Made by a program: the position numbers and the translations under genes. Of a DNA stretch of 64,000 nt, positions 39,197 to 47,620 are shown piece after piece. The notes beneath the pieces were generated by a model. The model did no database searches. It was not told where the DNA came from and saw nothing but the letters and a program-made list of their open reading frames with translations. Each line of letters begins with the position of its first letter. Position 1 is the first letter of the stretch. This DNA comes from Microbacterium radiodurans (GTDB lineage Bacteria; Actinomycetota; Actinomycetes; Actinomycetales; Microbacteriaceae). Where the stretch lies: positions 682,001 through 746,000 of the forward strand of contig NZ_VYRZ01000002.1 of the NCBI RefSeq assembly GCF_008710705.1, written 5' to 3'.

Positions 39197-40363
39197 TCAG
39201 GCGTTCTCCTCGGCCAGCAGGACGGCCGATGCCACGCCGGACGAGGCGCGTTCCGCCGTCGACAGCGCGAGCTCGCGGAGTCGCTCCGCGTCGTAACCGG
39301 TGACGTCGCTCAGCGCGACGCCGATGCCGATCGCGGGCAGCACGCCGCCTTCGACCGTCCCGAGGGACTCGAAGAGCGACCGGTACAGCGCCATCGCCTG
39401 TCGGCGCGCTTCCGCAGCGGACGGCACCACCGTGATCATGCCGATGCGCTCCGAGCCGACCTCGCCGAGCAGGGCGAGGGTCGGCGCACTGTCGGTCATC
39501 GTCCGTCGCCAGATCGTCACGACCTCGTCGCCGACGTCGAGGCCGAAGGCGGTCGCGATGTATTCGAGGCCGTCGAGCTCGATGACCGAGACGGCCAGCA
39601 GGTCGTTGCGCACCGCTGCCCTCCGGACCTGACTCCGGAGCGTGAGCTGGAAGACCTCGGCCGAGAGGATCTCCTCGGCATCCTCACCCTCGAGGCGTCC
39701 GGCGACCGAACCGCGCAGGCCCACTCTGCCCGCGCGCAGCACCGAGACGGTGACGAGAGCGGTGACGGCGAGGATGACGGTGAGGAGGCTGGTCGAGAAG
39801 GTGCCGAGCCAGGTGTGGAAGAACCCGCCGTAGCCGTCGAGGGTGACGACGACGACCCGGGCGGCGTAGAAGGCCGACTGGATGCCGAAGACGATCCCCA
39901 GGGGAAGCGCGGTGCGCGTCGCGCCCAGATCGCCGCGGAAGCACTCGATCGAGGCGGCTCCGGCCAGGCCGAGCAGCGCGATGAACATCGCCACGGAGCC
40001 CGACCAGTCGTCGCCCCCGAGTGCGAACTCGACCCCGGTCGCCGTCGCCACGGCGACCGCCGCCAGCGCGACGATCCCGCCCGGCACGAGAACCCCCCGG
40101 CGGTTGTACGCACGGCATCCGAGCCACATCGCGCCGGTCCCGAAGACCGAGAACGCGTTGCCGCACACGACGGGCCAGACGGAGGCGGGATCGGCCGCCC
40201 AGAGCAGGTAGAAGATCGTGGTCAGCACGGCGGAGAGGAAGCCGGTCGCCCAGAGTCGACCGCTCACCTCGGGTCGGCGCAGCAGCGTGTCGAAGAGGAA
40301 GAGGATGCCGCCCATGAGCACCACGAGGGCGGTCATCAGCGAGACCGAGAACTGGTCGATCAC
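39197..40363 (-). CDS. Membrane protein with degenerate GGDEF-like domain
   Basis: A 388-residue protein with about seven hydrophobic segments in residues 5-225, followed by a cytoplasmic domain that resembles a diguanylate cyclase. VIELDGLEYIATAFGLDVGDEVV matches the early GGDEF-domain pattern (D-x-L/F-K-x-I-N-x-x-x-G-x-x-x-GD), shown here only in part, but the GGDEF signature is replaced by EVGSERIGMI, so synthesis of cyclic di-GMP is unlikely. The GTG start at 40363 overlaps the kinase stop by 4 bp (GTGA), so it is translated with the sensor kinase. It may act as a sensor or binding partner in that system. Confidence 0.72.
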   Translation of the reverse strand: MIDQFSVSLMTALVVLMGGILFLFDTLLRRPEVSGRLWATGFLSAVLTTIFYLLWAADPASVWPVVCGNAFSVFGTGAMWLGCRAYNRRGVLVPGGIVALAAVAVATATGVEFALGGDDWSGSVAMFIALLGLAGAASIECFRGDLGATRTALPLGIVFGIQSAFYAARVVVVTLDGYGGFFHTWLGTFSTSLLTVILAVTALVTVSVLRAGRVGLRGSVAGRLEGEDAEEILSAEVFQLTLRSQVRRAAVRNDLLAVSVIELDGLEYIATAFGLDVGDEVVTIWRRTMTDSAPTLALLGEVGSERIGMITVVPSAAEARRQAMALYRSLFESLGTVEGGVLPAIGIGVALSDVTGYDAERLRELALSTAERASSGVASAVLLAEENA

Positions 40364-42045
40364 AGCGCGCCCCCCGATCTGCCCGGGCGGTGAACGGGGA
40401 GCGTCACCGTGAACGTGGAACCGACGCCGAGCACGCTGCTGACGGTGATGTCGCCGCCGTGGCGTCGCACGATGTCGCGACTGATCGCGAGGCCCAGGCC
40501 GTTGCCGGTGACCGTCGAGTCGCGGACGGCGACGCCGCGGTAGTAGCGCTGGAACACCGAGGCGAGGTCCTCCTCGTTGAGACCGACACCGGAGTCCTGC
40601 ACGGCGATGACCGCCCACTGCGCCCCGACCGACGTCGCCACCGAGACGCGACCGCGCGGGCGGTTGTACTTGACGGCGTTCGAGAGCAGGTTGTCGAGCA
40701 CCTGACGGATCCGCACCGGATCGGCGAATGCGTGCGCGGGTTCGACTCGCGACACGTCGATGACGATTCCGCGCTCGCTCGCGCTCACGAGGATCGACTC
40801 GACCGCGGCCGTGACGTACTCGGCGAGATCGACCTCCTCGGGTTGGACGGTGACCTGAGCCGCGGATTTGCTCTGGCTGCTGGCTGCGAGCACGTCGCCG
40901 ACCAGGCGCAGGAGCTGATCCGCGTTGCGGTCGGCCACCCGGAGGTTCTCGAGCGCCGCCTCCGGAACACCGGGAGTGTCGATCGCGAGCTCGAGATAGC
41001 CGAGGATCGACGTGAGCGGCGTGCGGAGCTCGTGAGACACCGACGACACGAGCGCGTCGCGCTCGCGCGCCGACTCGGTCTCGGCGGTGACGTCGCGCGT
41101 GACGACCACCGCGCCCGAGTCGCGGCCGTCCGGCTCGATGATGCGCCGCGCCGAAACGCTGAGAACGCGACGTTCGCCCGCTCCCCCTGATACTTGGATG
41201 CGCGCGTCCGTGAACGCCTCCCCCTGGCGCACGCGCGCGAGCGGGTGGTCGGCGGCAGGGAGCGGCGTCGTCCCGTCGGCTGCGAAGACCTCCAATCCCG
41301 AGCCGGTTCGCGAGCCTCGCTGCAGGCGGGCGTGCGCGTCGTTGATGATCGACGCGGTGCCGTCGGTCTCGATGCGGGCGACACCGAAGTCGACGCGGTC
41401 CAGCGCCTCGGTCAGCACCTGCTCGTGACGACGAGCGCGCTCCAGCGACTGCGTGAGCACCGTCGCCTGTCGATCCAGCAGGAGTCGCTGTGCGCTCGCG
41501 CGCCGGCTGCCGAGGTACGCGGACGTGCTCACCGCGATGAGCATGAGCGGCAGCAGGATGAATCCGAACGACGCCGCCGCGGGCCCGTTGACGATGTCGA
41601 CGATCCCGGTGGCGGCGAGGGATGCGACGATGCCGACGATCCAGCCGGCTGTGCCGAATCCCGACGAGAGCCAGAGCACCGGGAACACCCACAGCAGTCC
41701 GAAGCCGGCCGTCGGCTCGGCCACCCGCATGAGCGCGACGGCGACGATGTCGCCGATCGGGACGAGAGCCAGCCACACGGGCGATATGGCCGCCCACGGA
41801 ACCAGGAGCGCGGCGCCGGTCAGGACGAAGACGATCGTCACCGCGAGATAGAACAGACCGCCGTCGCCCCGCAGTCCGACGATGAGGGAGAAGAGCGCGA
41901 CGACGATGATGACGGCGGTGACGATGATCTGATTGAGCATCGCCGACCGGGATCGATCGCCGTCGCCGAGGACCGCATCGATCCAGCGGGGGGCGGCCGG
42001 GAGGACGAAGGTCGCACGCGTGCGCTGCGGCGCGTCAGTGTCCAT
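40360..42045 (-). CDS. Membrane sensor histidine kinase
   Basis: A 561-residue histidine kinase. About six transmembrane helices span residues 37-178, a PAS-like domain covers about 205-320, the HisKA phospho-accepting His is His338 in SSVSHELRTPLTSILGYLEL, and the HATPase domain shows N-box DNLLSNAVKYNRPRG, G1 DSGVGLNEEDL and G2 GNGLGLAIS. ATG start at 42045. It is the first gene of a two-gene unit with the GGDEF-like protein and lies downstream of rpsA with a terminator between. The convergent response regulator at 38479-39183 is its presumed partner. The stimulus is unknown. Confidence 0.88.
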   Translation of the reverse strand: MDTDAPQRTRATFVLPAAPRWIDAVLGDGDRSRSAMLNQIIVTAVIIVVALFSLIVGLRGDGGLFYLAVTIVFVLTGAALLVPWAAISPVWLALVPIGDIVAVALMRVAEPTAGFGLLWVFPVLWLSSGFGTAGWIVGIVASLAATGIVDIVNGPAAASFGFILLPLMLIAVSTSAYLGSRRASAQRLLLDRQATVLTQSLERARRHEQVLTEALDRVDFGVARIETDGTASIINDAHARLQRGSRTGSGLEVFAADGTTPLPAADHPLARVRQGEAFTDARIQVSGGAGERRVLSVSARRIIEPDGRDSGAVVVTRDVTAETESARERDALVSSVSHELRTPLTSILGYLELAIDTPGVPEAALENLRVADRNADQLLRLVGDVLAASSQSKSAAQVTVQPEEVDLAEYVTAAVESILVSASERGIVIDVSRVEPAHAFADPVRIRQVLDNLLSNAVKYNRPRGRVSVATSVGAQWAVIAVQDSGVGLNEEDLASVFQRYYRGVAVRDSTVTGNGLGLAISRDIVRRHGGDITVSSVLGVGSTFTVTLPVHRPGRSGGAL

Positions 42046-42104
42046 GGACTGAAACTATCGCTTTCCTCACGACCACGTCGGCTCTTCCTCTCCGGGAACG
42101 CCGA

Positions 42105-42133
42105 AAGGGCCGGAGCGCGATGCTCCGGCCCTT
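42105..42133 (-). terminator. Terminator of rpsA
   Basis: Exact 12-bp stem AAGGGCCGGAGC (42105-42116) / GCTCCGGCCCTT (42122-42133) with a 5-nt loop, 26 bp after the rpsA stop on the minus strand. Only a short T-run follows the stem. Confidence 0.78.
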
Positions 42134-42158
42134 CCGATTCGTCAGATGCGACGCAGGA

Positions 42159-43616
42159 TCAACGACCCGAGAGCTTCTCGCGCAGAGCGGCGAGAGCCTC
42201 GTCGTCGGCCAGCGTGCCGCCGCCGATGCTCGTGGACTGGACGTCCGACGAGAACGACGAGCCGTTGTCGGCCGGGGCGGCAGCCTCGGCCTCGAGGGCC
42301 TTGATGACGGCAGCCTTGTGCGCCTCCCAGCGACCCTGGGCAGCGGCGTACTCGGCCTCCCAGGCGAGGCGGGCCTCGTCGAAGCCCTCCTTCCACTGGT
42401 TGGTCTCCGGGTCGAAGCCCTCGGGGTACTTGTACTCCCCGTTCTCGTCGTACTCGGTGACCATGCCGTACAGGGCCGGGTCGAACTCGGTGCCGTACGG
42501 GTCGACCGACTCGTTCGCCTGCTTGAGCGAGAGCGAGATGCGGCGACGCTCGAGGTCGATGTCGATGATCTTCACGAAGACCTCTTCACCGACCGAGACG
42601 ACCTGCTCGGCGAGCTCGACGTGCTTGCCCGAGAGCTCCGAGATGTGCACGAGGCCCTCGATGCCGTCGGCGACACGCACGAACGCACCGAAGGGAACGA
42701 GCTTCGTGACCTTGCCCGGCGCGACCTGACCGATCGCGTGGGTGCGGGCGAAGACCTGCCACGGGTCCTCCTGCGTCGCCTTGAGCGACAGCGAGACGCG
42801 CTCGCGGTCGAGGTCGACCTCGAGGATCTCGACGGTGACCTCCTGGCCCACCTCGACGACCTCGGAGGCGTGCTCGATGTGCTTCCAGGAGAGCTCGGAG
42901 ACGTGCACGAGGCCGTCCACGCCGCCCAGGTCGACGAACGCACCGAAGTTGACGATCGACGAGACGACGCCCTTGCGGACCTGACCCTTGTGCAGGTTGT
43001 TGAGGAACGTGGTGCGCGACTCGGACTGCGTCTGCTCGAGCAGCGCGCGGCGCGAGAGCACGACGTTGTTGCGGTTCTTGTCGAGCTCGAGGATCTTGGC
43101 CTCGATCTCCTGACCCAGGTAAGGCGTGAGGTCGCGGACACGGCGCAGCTCGATGAGCGACGCGGGCAGGAAGCCGCGCAGGCCGATGTCGACGATCAGA
43201 CCACCCTTGACGACCTCGATCACGGAACCGGTGACGACACCGTCGTTCTCCTTGATCTTCTCGACGTCGCCCCAGGCGCGCTCGTACTGGGCGCGCTTCT
43301 TGGACAGGATGAGGCGGCCTTCCTTGTCCTCCTTCTGGAGAACCAGGGCCTCGACCTCGTCGCCGACCTTGACGACCTCGTTGGGGTCGACGTCGTGCTT
43401 GATGGAAAGCTCGCGCGAGGGGATGACGCCCTCGGTCTTGTAACCGACGTCGAGGAGAACCTCGTCGCGGTCGATCTTCACCACGGTTCCTTCGATGAGG
43501 TCGCCGTCGTTGAAGAACTTCAGAGTCTTCTCGACCGCGGCCAGGAAGTCCTCAGCAGATCCGATGTCGTTGATAGCGACCTGCTTGGTGGCCGGGGCGG
43601 TCGTTGCGTTAGTCAT
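42159..43616 (-). CDS. rpsA: 30S ribosomal protein S1
   Basis: A 485-residue S1 with four S1 RNA-binding repeats. Examples are GTVVKIDRDEVLLDVGYKTE, GLIVDIGLRGFLPASLIELR, NFGAFVDLGGVDGLVHVSEL and PFGAFVRVADGIEGLVHISE. The C-terminal tail is Glu/Ala-rich and disordered, normal for actinobacterial S1 of this length. It helps bring mRNAs to the 30S subunit, though leaderless mRNAs such as the uvrA and uvrB transcripts proposed here would need it less. ATG start at 43616. The 231 bp upstream hold its promoter and no gene. Confidence 0.97.
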   Translation of the reverse strand: MTNATTAPATKQVAINDIGSAEDFLAAVEKTLKFFNDGDLIEGTVVKIDRDEVLLDVGYKTEGVIPSRELSIKHDVDPNEVVKVGDEVEALVLQKEDKEGRLILSKKRAQYERAWGDVEKIKENDGVVTGSVIEVVKGGLIVDIGLRGFLPASLIELRRVRDLTPYLGQEIEAKILELDKNRNNVVLSRRALLEQTQSESRTTFLNNLHKGQVRKGVVSSIVNFGAFVDLGGVDGLVHVSELSWKHIEHASEVVEVGQEVTVEILEVDLDRERVSLSLKATQEDPWQVFARTHAIGQVAPGKVTKLVPFGAFVRVADGIEGLVHISELSGKHVELAEQVVSVGEEVFVKIIDIDLERRRISLSLKQANESVDPYGTEFDPALYGMVTEYDENGEYKYPEGFDPETNQWKEGFDEARLAWEAEYAAAQGRWEAHKAAVIKALEAEAAAPADNGSSFSSDVQSTSIGGGTLADDEALAALREKLSGR

Positions 43617-43847
43617 GTAGTGGGTTGTCCTTGTTGGGTCAGGGTGTCGGGCCCGGCTCGTCGTCGCCTCCCGCGGGAGGACGGCCTCGAACCGAGGCAG
43701 ATGGTTGTGGATGGCACGTCACGGAGCGGGGCGATGAAGCCACACGCGAGTGACACTCAAGGCTATCAGAGCACGGGCGCCGATCACCAGTTCGGCGAGG
43801 GGCGATGAAACCCCGGATCCAGCGGCTCGCACGGGATGCGTCCCGGC

Positions 43848-44270
43848 TCAGCCCAGGTCGCCGTCCACGTACGTCCACCGGCCCCGCACCCGCTCGAAGC
43901 GACTCGTCTCGTGGAGGTCGTGGACGCCGTCGGCGTCGCGCCACCGGGCCCGGAATTCGACGACGCCCCGATCCTCCCCCGGGCCGCCGGCCTCGGTGCG
44001 GACGACGGTGAGCCCGATCCAGGCGGTGCCCGGCTCCGGCGCGGTGTCGCGCGGCCGGGTGCGCGGGTGCCACGTCCGCGCGAGGTGCGCCGCATCGCCG
44101 ACGACGAACGCCGTGTAGCGCGAGCGCATGAGGTCGGCGGCCGTCTCGGCCGGCGCGCCCGCCAGCAGCGGGCCGCAGCATCCGGCGAAGGAGTCCGCGC
44201 TGCCGCATGGGCAGGTTGCCGTCGGCGCAGGGCGACGACCTGCGGTGCTCGCAGCTCGACCGAACGACAT
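43848..44270 (-). CDS. YchJ-family SEC-C zinc-binding protein
   Basis: A 140-residue protein of the YchJ/UPF0225 family. An N-terminal SEC-C-type zinc motif CPCGSADSFAGCC lies near residues 20-32, followed by the NTF2-like domain with LMRSRYTAFVVGDAAHL and a conserved W-x-D-A-D-G segment RWRDADGVHDLHETSRF. The biochemical role of the family is not established. The ATG at 44270 is divergent from the lipoprotein gene. It is the only gene between rpsA and the mosaic pair. Confidence 0.85.
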   Translation of the reverse strand: MSFGRAASTAGRRPAPTATCPCGSADSFAGCCGPLLAGAPAETAADLMRSRYTAFVVGDAAHLARTWHPRTRPRDTAPEPGTAWIGLTVVRTEAGGPGEDRGVVEFRARWRDADGVHDLHETSRFERVRGRWTYVDGDLG

Positions 44271-44357
44271 CTGACCTCCCGGGACCCCGACGAGCCTACG
44301 CGGGCGCCCTGTGGAAAGTCGGCGCGCCGCCGTCGGACCGCTCGCTAGCTTCGGCTC

Positions 44358-44888
44358 ATGCTCCGCCTTCGCTATCGCTTCGCCGCCGCCACCGTGCTGC
44401 TCGCTGCCGCTCTGTCGTCGAGTGCGTGCGCCGGGCCGAGCCCCGCTCCCGCGACGCCCTCCGGATCGCCGACCCCGGCCTCCGACGAAGAGGCGTTCCG
44501 CGCCGCCGAGGCGACCTACCGGGCCTACGTCGACGCCTTGAACGCCGTGGACCTCGCCGATCCGACGACGTTCGAGCCCGTCTTCGCCCTGCTGAGCGAG
44601 GATGCTTTACGCCAGACCAGTGACTCGCTGAATCGGATGCGTGACGAAGGTTGGTCGGTCTCTGGCCTGAGCATCGTCACTTCTACGACTGACACACGCG
44701 TCTCCGAGCAGGGAGCAGAGATTGCAGTGTGCGTGGACGTATCCGAAGTGCTGATCTCCGATGCCGACGGCAGCGCCGTCGAAACGGAACGTCCGGACGT
44801 CCAAGGTCTCGAGGTGCGGAGCGTTGAAACCGATAGAGGGTGGAAGATCGTGGAGTTCAGCAGTCGAGACGACGGCGAAACGTGCTGA
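44358..44888 (+). CDS. Putative lipoprotein with atypical 3' half
   Basis: A 176-residue secreted protein. The signal peptide is basic then hydrophobic (LRLRYRFAAATVLLAAALSS) with a probable lipobox ending SSAC at residue 24, followed by a Pro/Ser/Thr linker. The remainder looks like a small NTF2-like or DUF-type domain: AEATYRAYVDALNAVDLADP and later VRSVETDRGWKIVEF. No function is recognised. From about 44600 to the end, base composition falls to about 58% GC against about 70% around it, with codons rare in the neighbours (TTA, TCT, ACT). It overlaps the start of the next gene. Confidence 0.75.
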   Translation: MLRLRYRFAAATVLLAAALSSSACAGPSPAPATPSGSPTPASDEEAFRAAEATYRAYVDALNAVDLADPTTFEPVFALLSEDALRQTSDSLNRMRDEGWSVSGLSIVTSTTDTRVSEQGAEIAVCVDVSEVLISDADGSAVETERPDVQGLEVRSVETDRGWKIVEFSSRDDGETC

Positions 44889-45640
44889 CGGCGCTTCTCG
44901 TCATCTCGCTGACCGTTGCGATAGGGGTAGGCGGAACGCCGGATCCCGACCCCTGCTCAGATGGACTCGGTTGGCTCAGCACCTGTACAGCGCAGAGCAC
45001 AGGGACGAGCGTCGACGTCAGCGCGTCGCGGATCGTGGATCCGACCGGGCCTGCACAGCGAGATGACGGCTCGGGTATGAGGGATGCGGCGGCCCCCCAA
45101 CCACCACAGGACTGCGGAGCGCTGAACCGCTGCGAGAACTTCACGGTGTCGCTGCTGCCCGTCCCCACCATGTCGGACGTCGCCTCGTTCGCGCCAGCTC
45201 CAGCCGTGCTCGCCGGCGAGCCCGCGGGTCACGGCATCGTGGGGCTGCCGACCAACTTCCTGGTCGCCGTCGGGGAGCACACCGCCGCGGGCACGCTGTT
45301 CGATCTCCCCGTCACCGTCCGCTTCACCCCCGAGCACATCACCCTGCGCCCGGGCGACGGGACCTCCCGCACGACCGCCACGGGCGGCCGCTCCTGGGCG
45401 AGCCTCGGGCTCGGGCAGTTCTCCCCCACCGACACGAGCCATACGTACTCCGCGCGAGGCACGTACCGCGCCGGCGCCGTCGTGACCTACTCAGCGGACG
45501 TCGATTTCGGCCGCGGCTGGCGGCCCGTGGCGGGAACGCTCGAGATCCCCACCGCGACGTACGCTGTCGAGGTCCTCGAGGTGCGCAGCGCTCTCGTCGA
45601 GCGCACCTGCGCGGAGGACCCCGGCGGACCCGGCTGCTGA
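44840..45640 (+). CDS. Secreted protein with PKD-like region
   Basis: A 266-residue exported protein of a kind common in Microbacteriaceae. After an Arg-rich start it has one hydrophobic helix (VLTALLVISLTVAIGVGG), a variable segment with Cys residues, and a conserved C-terminal half with LPVTVRFTPEHITLRPGDG and SPTDTSHTYSARGTYRAGAV, the G-D-G and H-x-Y pattern of PKD folds. The start is uncertain: GTG 44840 keeps the basic region; GTG 44882 would leave a 7-bp overlap with the preceding gene. The first part, to about 45100, has the same low GC as the end of the upstream gene. Function unknown. Confidence 0.7.
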   Translation: MEDRGVQQSRRRRNVLTALLVISLTVAIGVGGTPDPDPCSDGLGWLSTCTAQSTGTSVDVSASRIVDPTGPAQRDDGSGMRDAAAPQPPQDCGALNRCENFTVSLLPVPTMSDVASFAPAPAVLAGEPAGHGIVGLPTNFLVAVGEHTAAGTLFDLPVTVRFTPEHITLRPGDGTSRTTATGGRSWASLGLGQFSPTDTSHTYSARGTYRAGAVVTYSADVDFGRGWRPVAGTLEIPTATYAVEVLEVRSALVERTCAEDPGGPGC

Positions 45641-45679
45641 TGAACCGGGTCGGCACACGCATCGTGCCAGGATGATGCG

Positions 45680-46597
45680 ATGAGCGACCGCGTCATGCTT
45701 CTCGACAGCGCATCCCTGTATTTCCGCGCCTTCTACGGAGTGCCCGATACGGTCAAGGCCCCCGACGGGCGAGCCGTGAACGCCGTGCGCGGACTCCTCG
45801 ACATGATCGCGAAGCTCGTCACCACGTACGAGCCGACGCATCTCGTCGCGTGCTGGGACGACGACTGGCGGCCGCAGTGGCGGGTCGACCTCATCCCGAC
45901 GTACAAGACGCACCGCGTCGCCGAACCGGTCGAGACCGGCCCCGACGTCGAGGTCGTCCCCGATCCCCTCGAGGCCCAGGTGCCGATCATCCGCGAGGCG
46001 CTGGGGGTGCTCGGCATCCCGATCGTCGGCGTTGCCGACCACGAGGCCGACGACGTCATCGGCAGCCTGGCGACGCAGTCCGAGATCCCCGTCGACGTCG
46101 TCACCGGGGATCGAGACCTTTTCCAGCTCGTCGACGATGCCCGGGGCGTCCGCGTCATCTACACCGGCCGCGGCATGAGCAATCTCGAGGTCCTCACCGA
46201 CGAGGCGGTCCTCGCCAAGTACGCCGTCCGACCCGACCAGTACGCGGACTTCGCGACGATGCGCGGCGATGCCTCCGACGGACTGCCCGGCGTGGCCGGC
46301 GTCGGCGACAAGACGGCCGCGACGCTCCTCGCCGCGCACGGCGATCTGGGCGCGATCCGCGCCGCGGCCGAGGCGGGCACCGGCATGACCGCCGGCGTGC
46401 GCGCGAAGATCCTGGCCGCTGCGGACTATCTCTCCGTCGCCCCCGAGGTCGTGCGCGTCGTGCGGGACCTCGAGCTCGGCACGGTCGACTCCCGCATCCG
46501 CGCCGTCGACGCCGCCCGGGTCGAGGATCTCGCGACGCGGTGGTCGCTCGGCGGCTCGGCGACACGGGCCGCCGCGGCGCTGTCAGCGCGGCGCTGA
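45680..46597 (+). CDS. Stand-alone 5'-3' exonuclease
   Basis: A 305-residue protein equivalent to the 5'-nuclease domain of DNA polymerase I. Acidic metal-binding residues occur in MLLDSASLYFRAFYG, CWDDDWRPQWRVDLIPTYKT, ADHEADDVIGSLA and VVTGDRDLFQLVDD; the helix-three-turn-helix DNA-binding motif is DGLPGVAGVGDKTAATLL. It may process flaps or primers in replication and repair. ATG start at 45680 follows CCAGGATG. It converges with the PHP gene with 16 bp between the stops. Actinobacteria often have such a protein in addition to PolA. Confidence 0.92.
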   Translation: MSDRVMLLDSASLYFRAFYGVPDTVKAPDGRAVNAVRGLLDMIAKLVTTYEPTHLVACWDDDWRPQWRVDLIPTYKTHRVAEPVETGPDVEVVPDPLEAQVPIIREALGVLGIPIVGVADHEADDVIGSLATQSEIPVDVVTGDRDLFQLVDDARGVRVIYTGRGMSNLEVLTDEAVLAKYAVRPDQYADFATMRGDASDGLPGVAGVGDKTAATLLAAHGDLGAIRAAAEAGTGMTAGVRAKILAAADYLSVAPEVVRVVRDLELGTVDSRIRAVDAARVEDLATRWSLGGSATRAAAALSARR

Positions 46598-46613
46598 GCG
46601 GTCGGCGGCTCCG

Positions 46614-47609
46614 TCAGCGGTCGCGCGCCGTCCACTCGCGCAGCTTGTCGAGCGGCCAGGTCGTGACGATCCGCTCGGCGGGCACGCCCAGGCGCTCCGC
46701 CCGCTCGGCCCCGTAGTCGAGGAGCGAGAGCTGGCCGGGTGCGTGAGCATCCGAATCGATGCTGAACAGGCACCCGGCCTCGAGCGCCAGGCCGATGAGG
46801 TCGTCGGGCGGGTCCTGCCGCTCGGGTCGCGAGTTGATCTCGACCGCGACACCGTGCGCGGCGCACGCGGCGAACACCGCGTCGGCGTCGAACTCCGACG
46901 GCGGCCGGGTGCCTCGACTACCCTCGACGAGGCGCCCCGTGACATGACCAAGAACGTCGGTGCGGGGGTGGGATGCCGCAGCGACCAGTCGGCGGGTCAT
47001 CGCCGCCCGCGGAGTCCGCAGCTTCGAGTGCGCCGAGGCGACGACGATGTCGAGCCGGTCGAGCAGATCGTCCTCCTGATCGAGCGACCCGTCGTCGAGG
47101 ATGTCCACCTCGATGCCGCTCAACAGGGTGAAGCCGTCGCCGCTCAGGCCCGAGACGACGTCGAGCTGTGCGCGCAGACGCTCGGGCGACAGGCCGTTCG
47201 CCACCCGCAGCCGTGGCGAGTGGTCGGTGAGAGCGAGGTACTCGTGGCCCAGCGCCCGAGCGGCGGCGGCCATCTCGTCGATCGGGGTGAGGCCGTCGGA
47301 CCAGTTCGAGTGGCTGTGGAGGTCGCCGCGCAGGAGGCGGCGCAGCTCCGAGCCGCCCGCCGCGCCGCGGCGCTCGCGCAGGTCGGCCAGATACTCCGGA
47401 ACGCCGCCCGCCCGCGCCTGCACGATGACCTGCAGCGTGCGATCCCCGATTCCGGAGCGACGTCGAAGCGATGCCGTGTCGTCGATCTCCGCCTCCGACA
47501 GCGATCCGATCACCTCGGCCGCGGCGCGGAACGCCTTCGACTTGTACCGGGACGAGCGCTCGCGCTCGAGCAGTTCGGCGATCTCTGTCAGCGCGTCGAC
47601 GGGATTCAT
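46614..47609 (-). CDS. PHP-domain protein with Pol X-like helix-hairpin-helix N-terminus
   Basis: A 331-residue protein. The N-terminal 90 residues (MNPVDALTEIAELLERERS, RSGIGDRTLQVIVQ) resemble the helical DNA-binding part of family X polymerases. From about residue 94 a PHP phosphoesterase domain follows: GDLHSHSNWSDGLTP, LALTDHSPRL, GIEVDIL, VVASAHSKL, HVTGRL and DSDAHAPGQL give the metal-binding His/Asp set. No nucleotidyltransferase domain is present. The ATG at 47609 is 11 bp after trpD. It may be a DNA-processing or a histidinol-phosphatase-like enzyme; the former is favoured by the N-terminus and the neighbouring exonuclease. Confidence 0.85.
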   Translation of the reverse strand: MNPVDALTEIAELLERERSSRYKSKAFRAAAEVIGSLSEAEIDDTASLRRRSGIGDRTLQVIVQARAGGVPEYLADLRERRGAAGGSELRRLLRGDLHSHSNWSDGLTPIDEMAAAARALGHEYLALTDHSPRLRVANGLSPERLRAQLDVVSGLSGDGFTLLSGIEVDILDDGSLDQEDDLLDRLDIVVASAHSKLRTPRAAMTRRLVAAASHPRTDVLGHVTGRLVEGSRGTRPPSEFDADAVFAACAAHGVAVEINSRPERQDPPDDLIGLALEAGCLFSIDSDAHAPGQLSLLDYGAERAERLGVPAERIVTTWPLDKLREWTARDR

Positions 47610-47620
47610 GGCGGCCGCCC

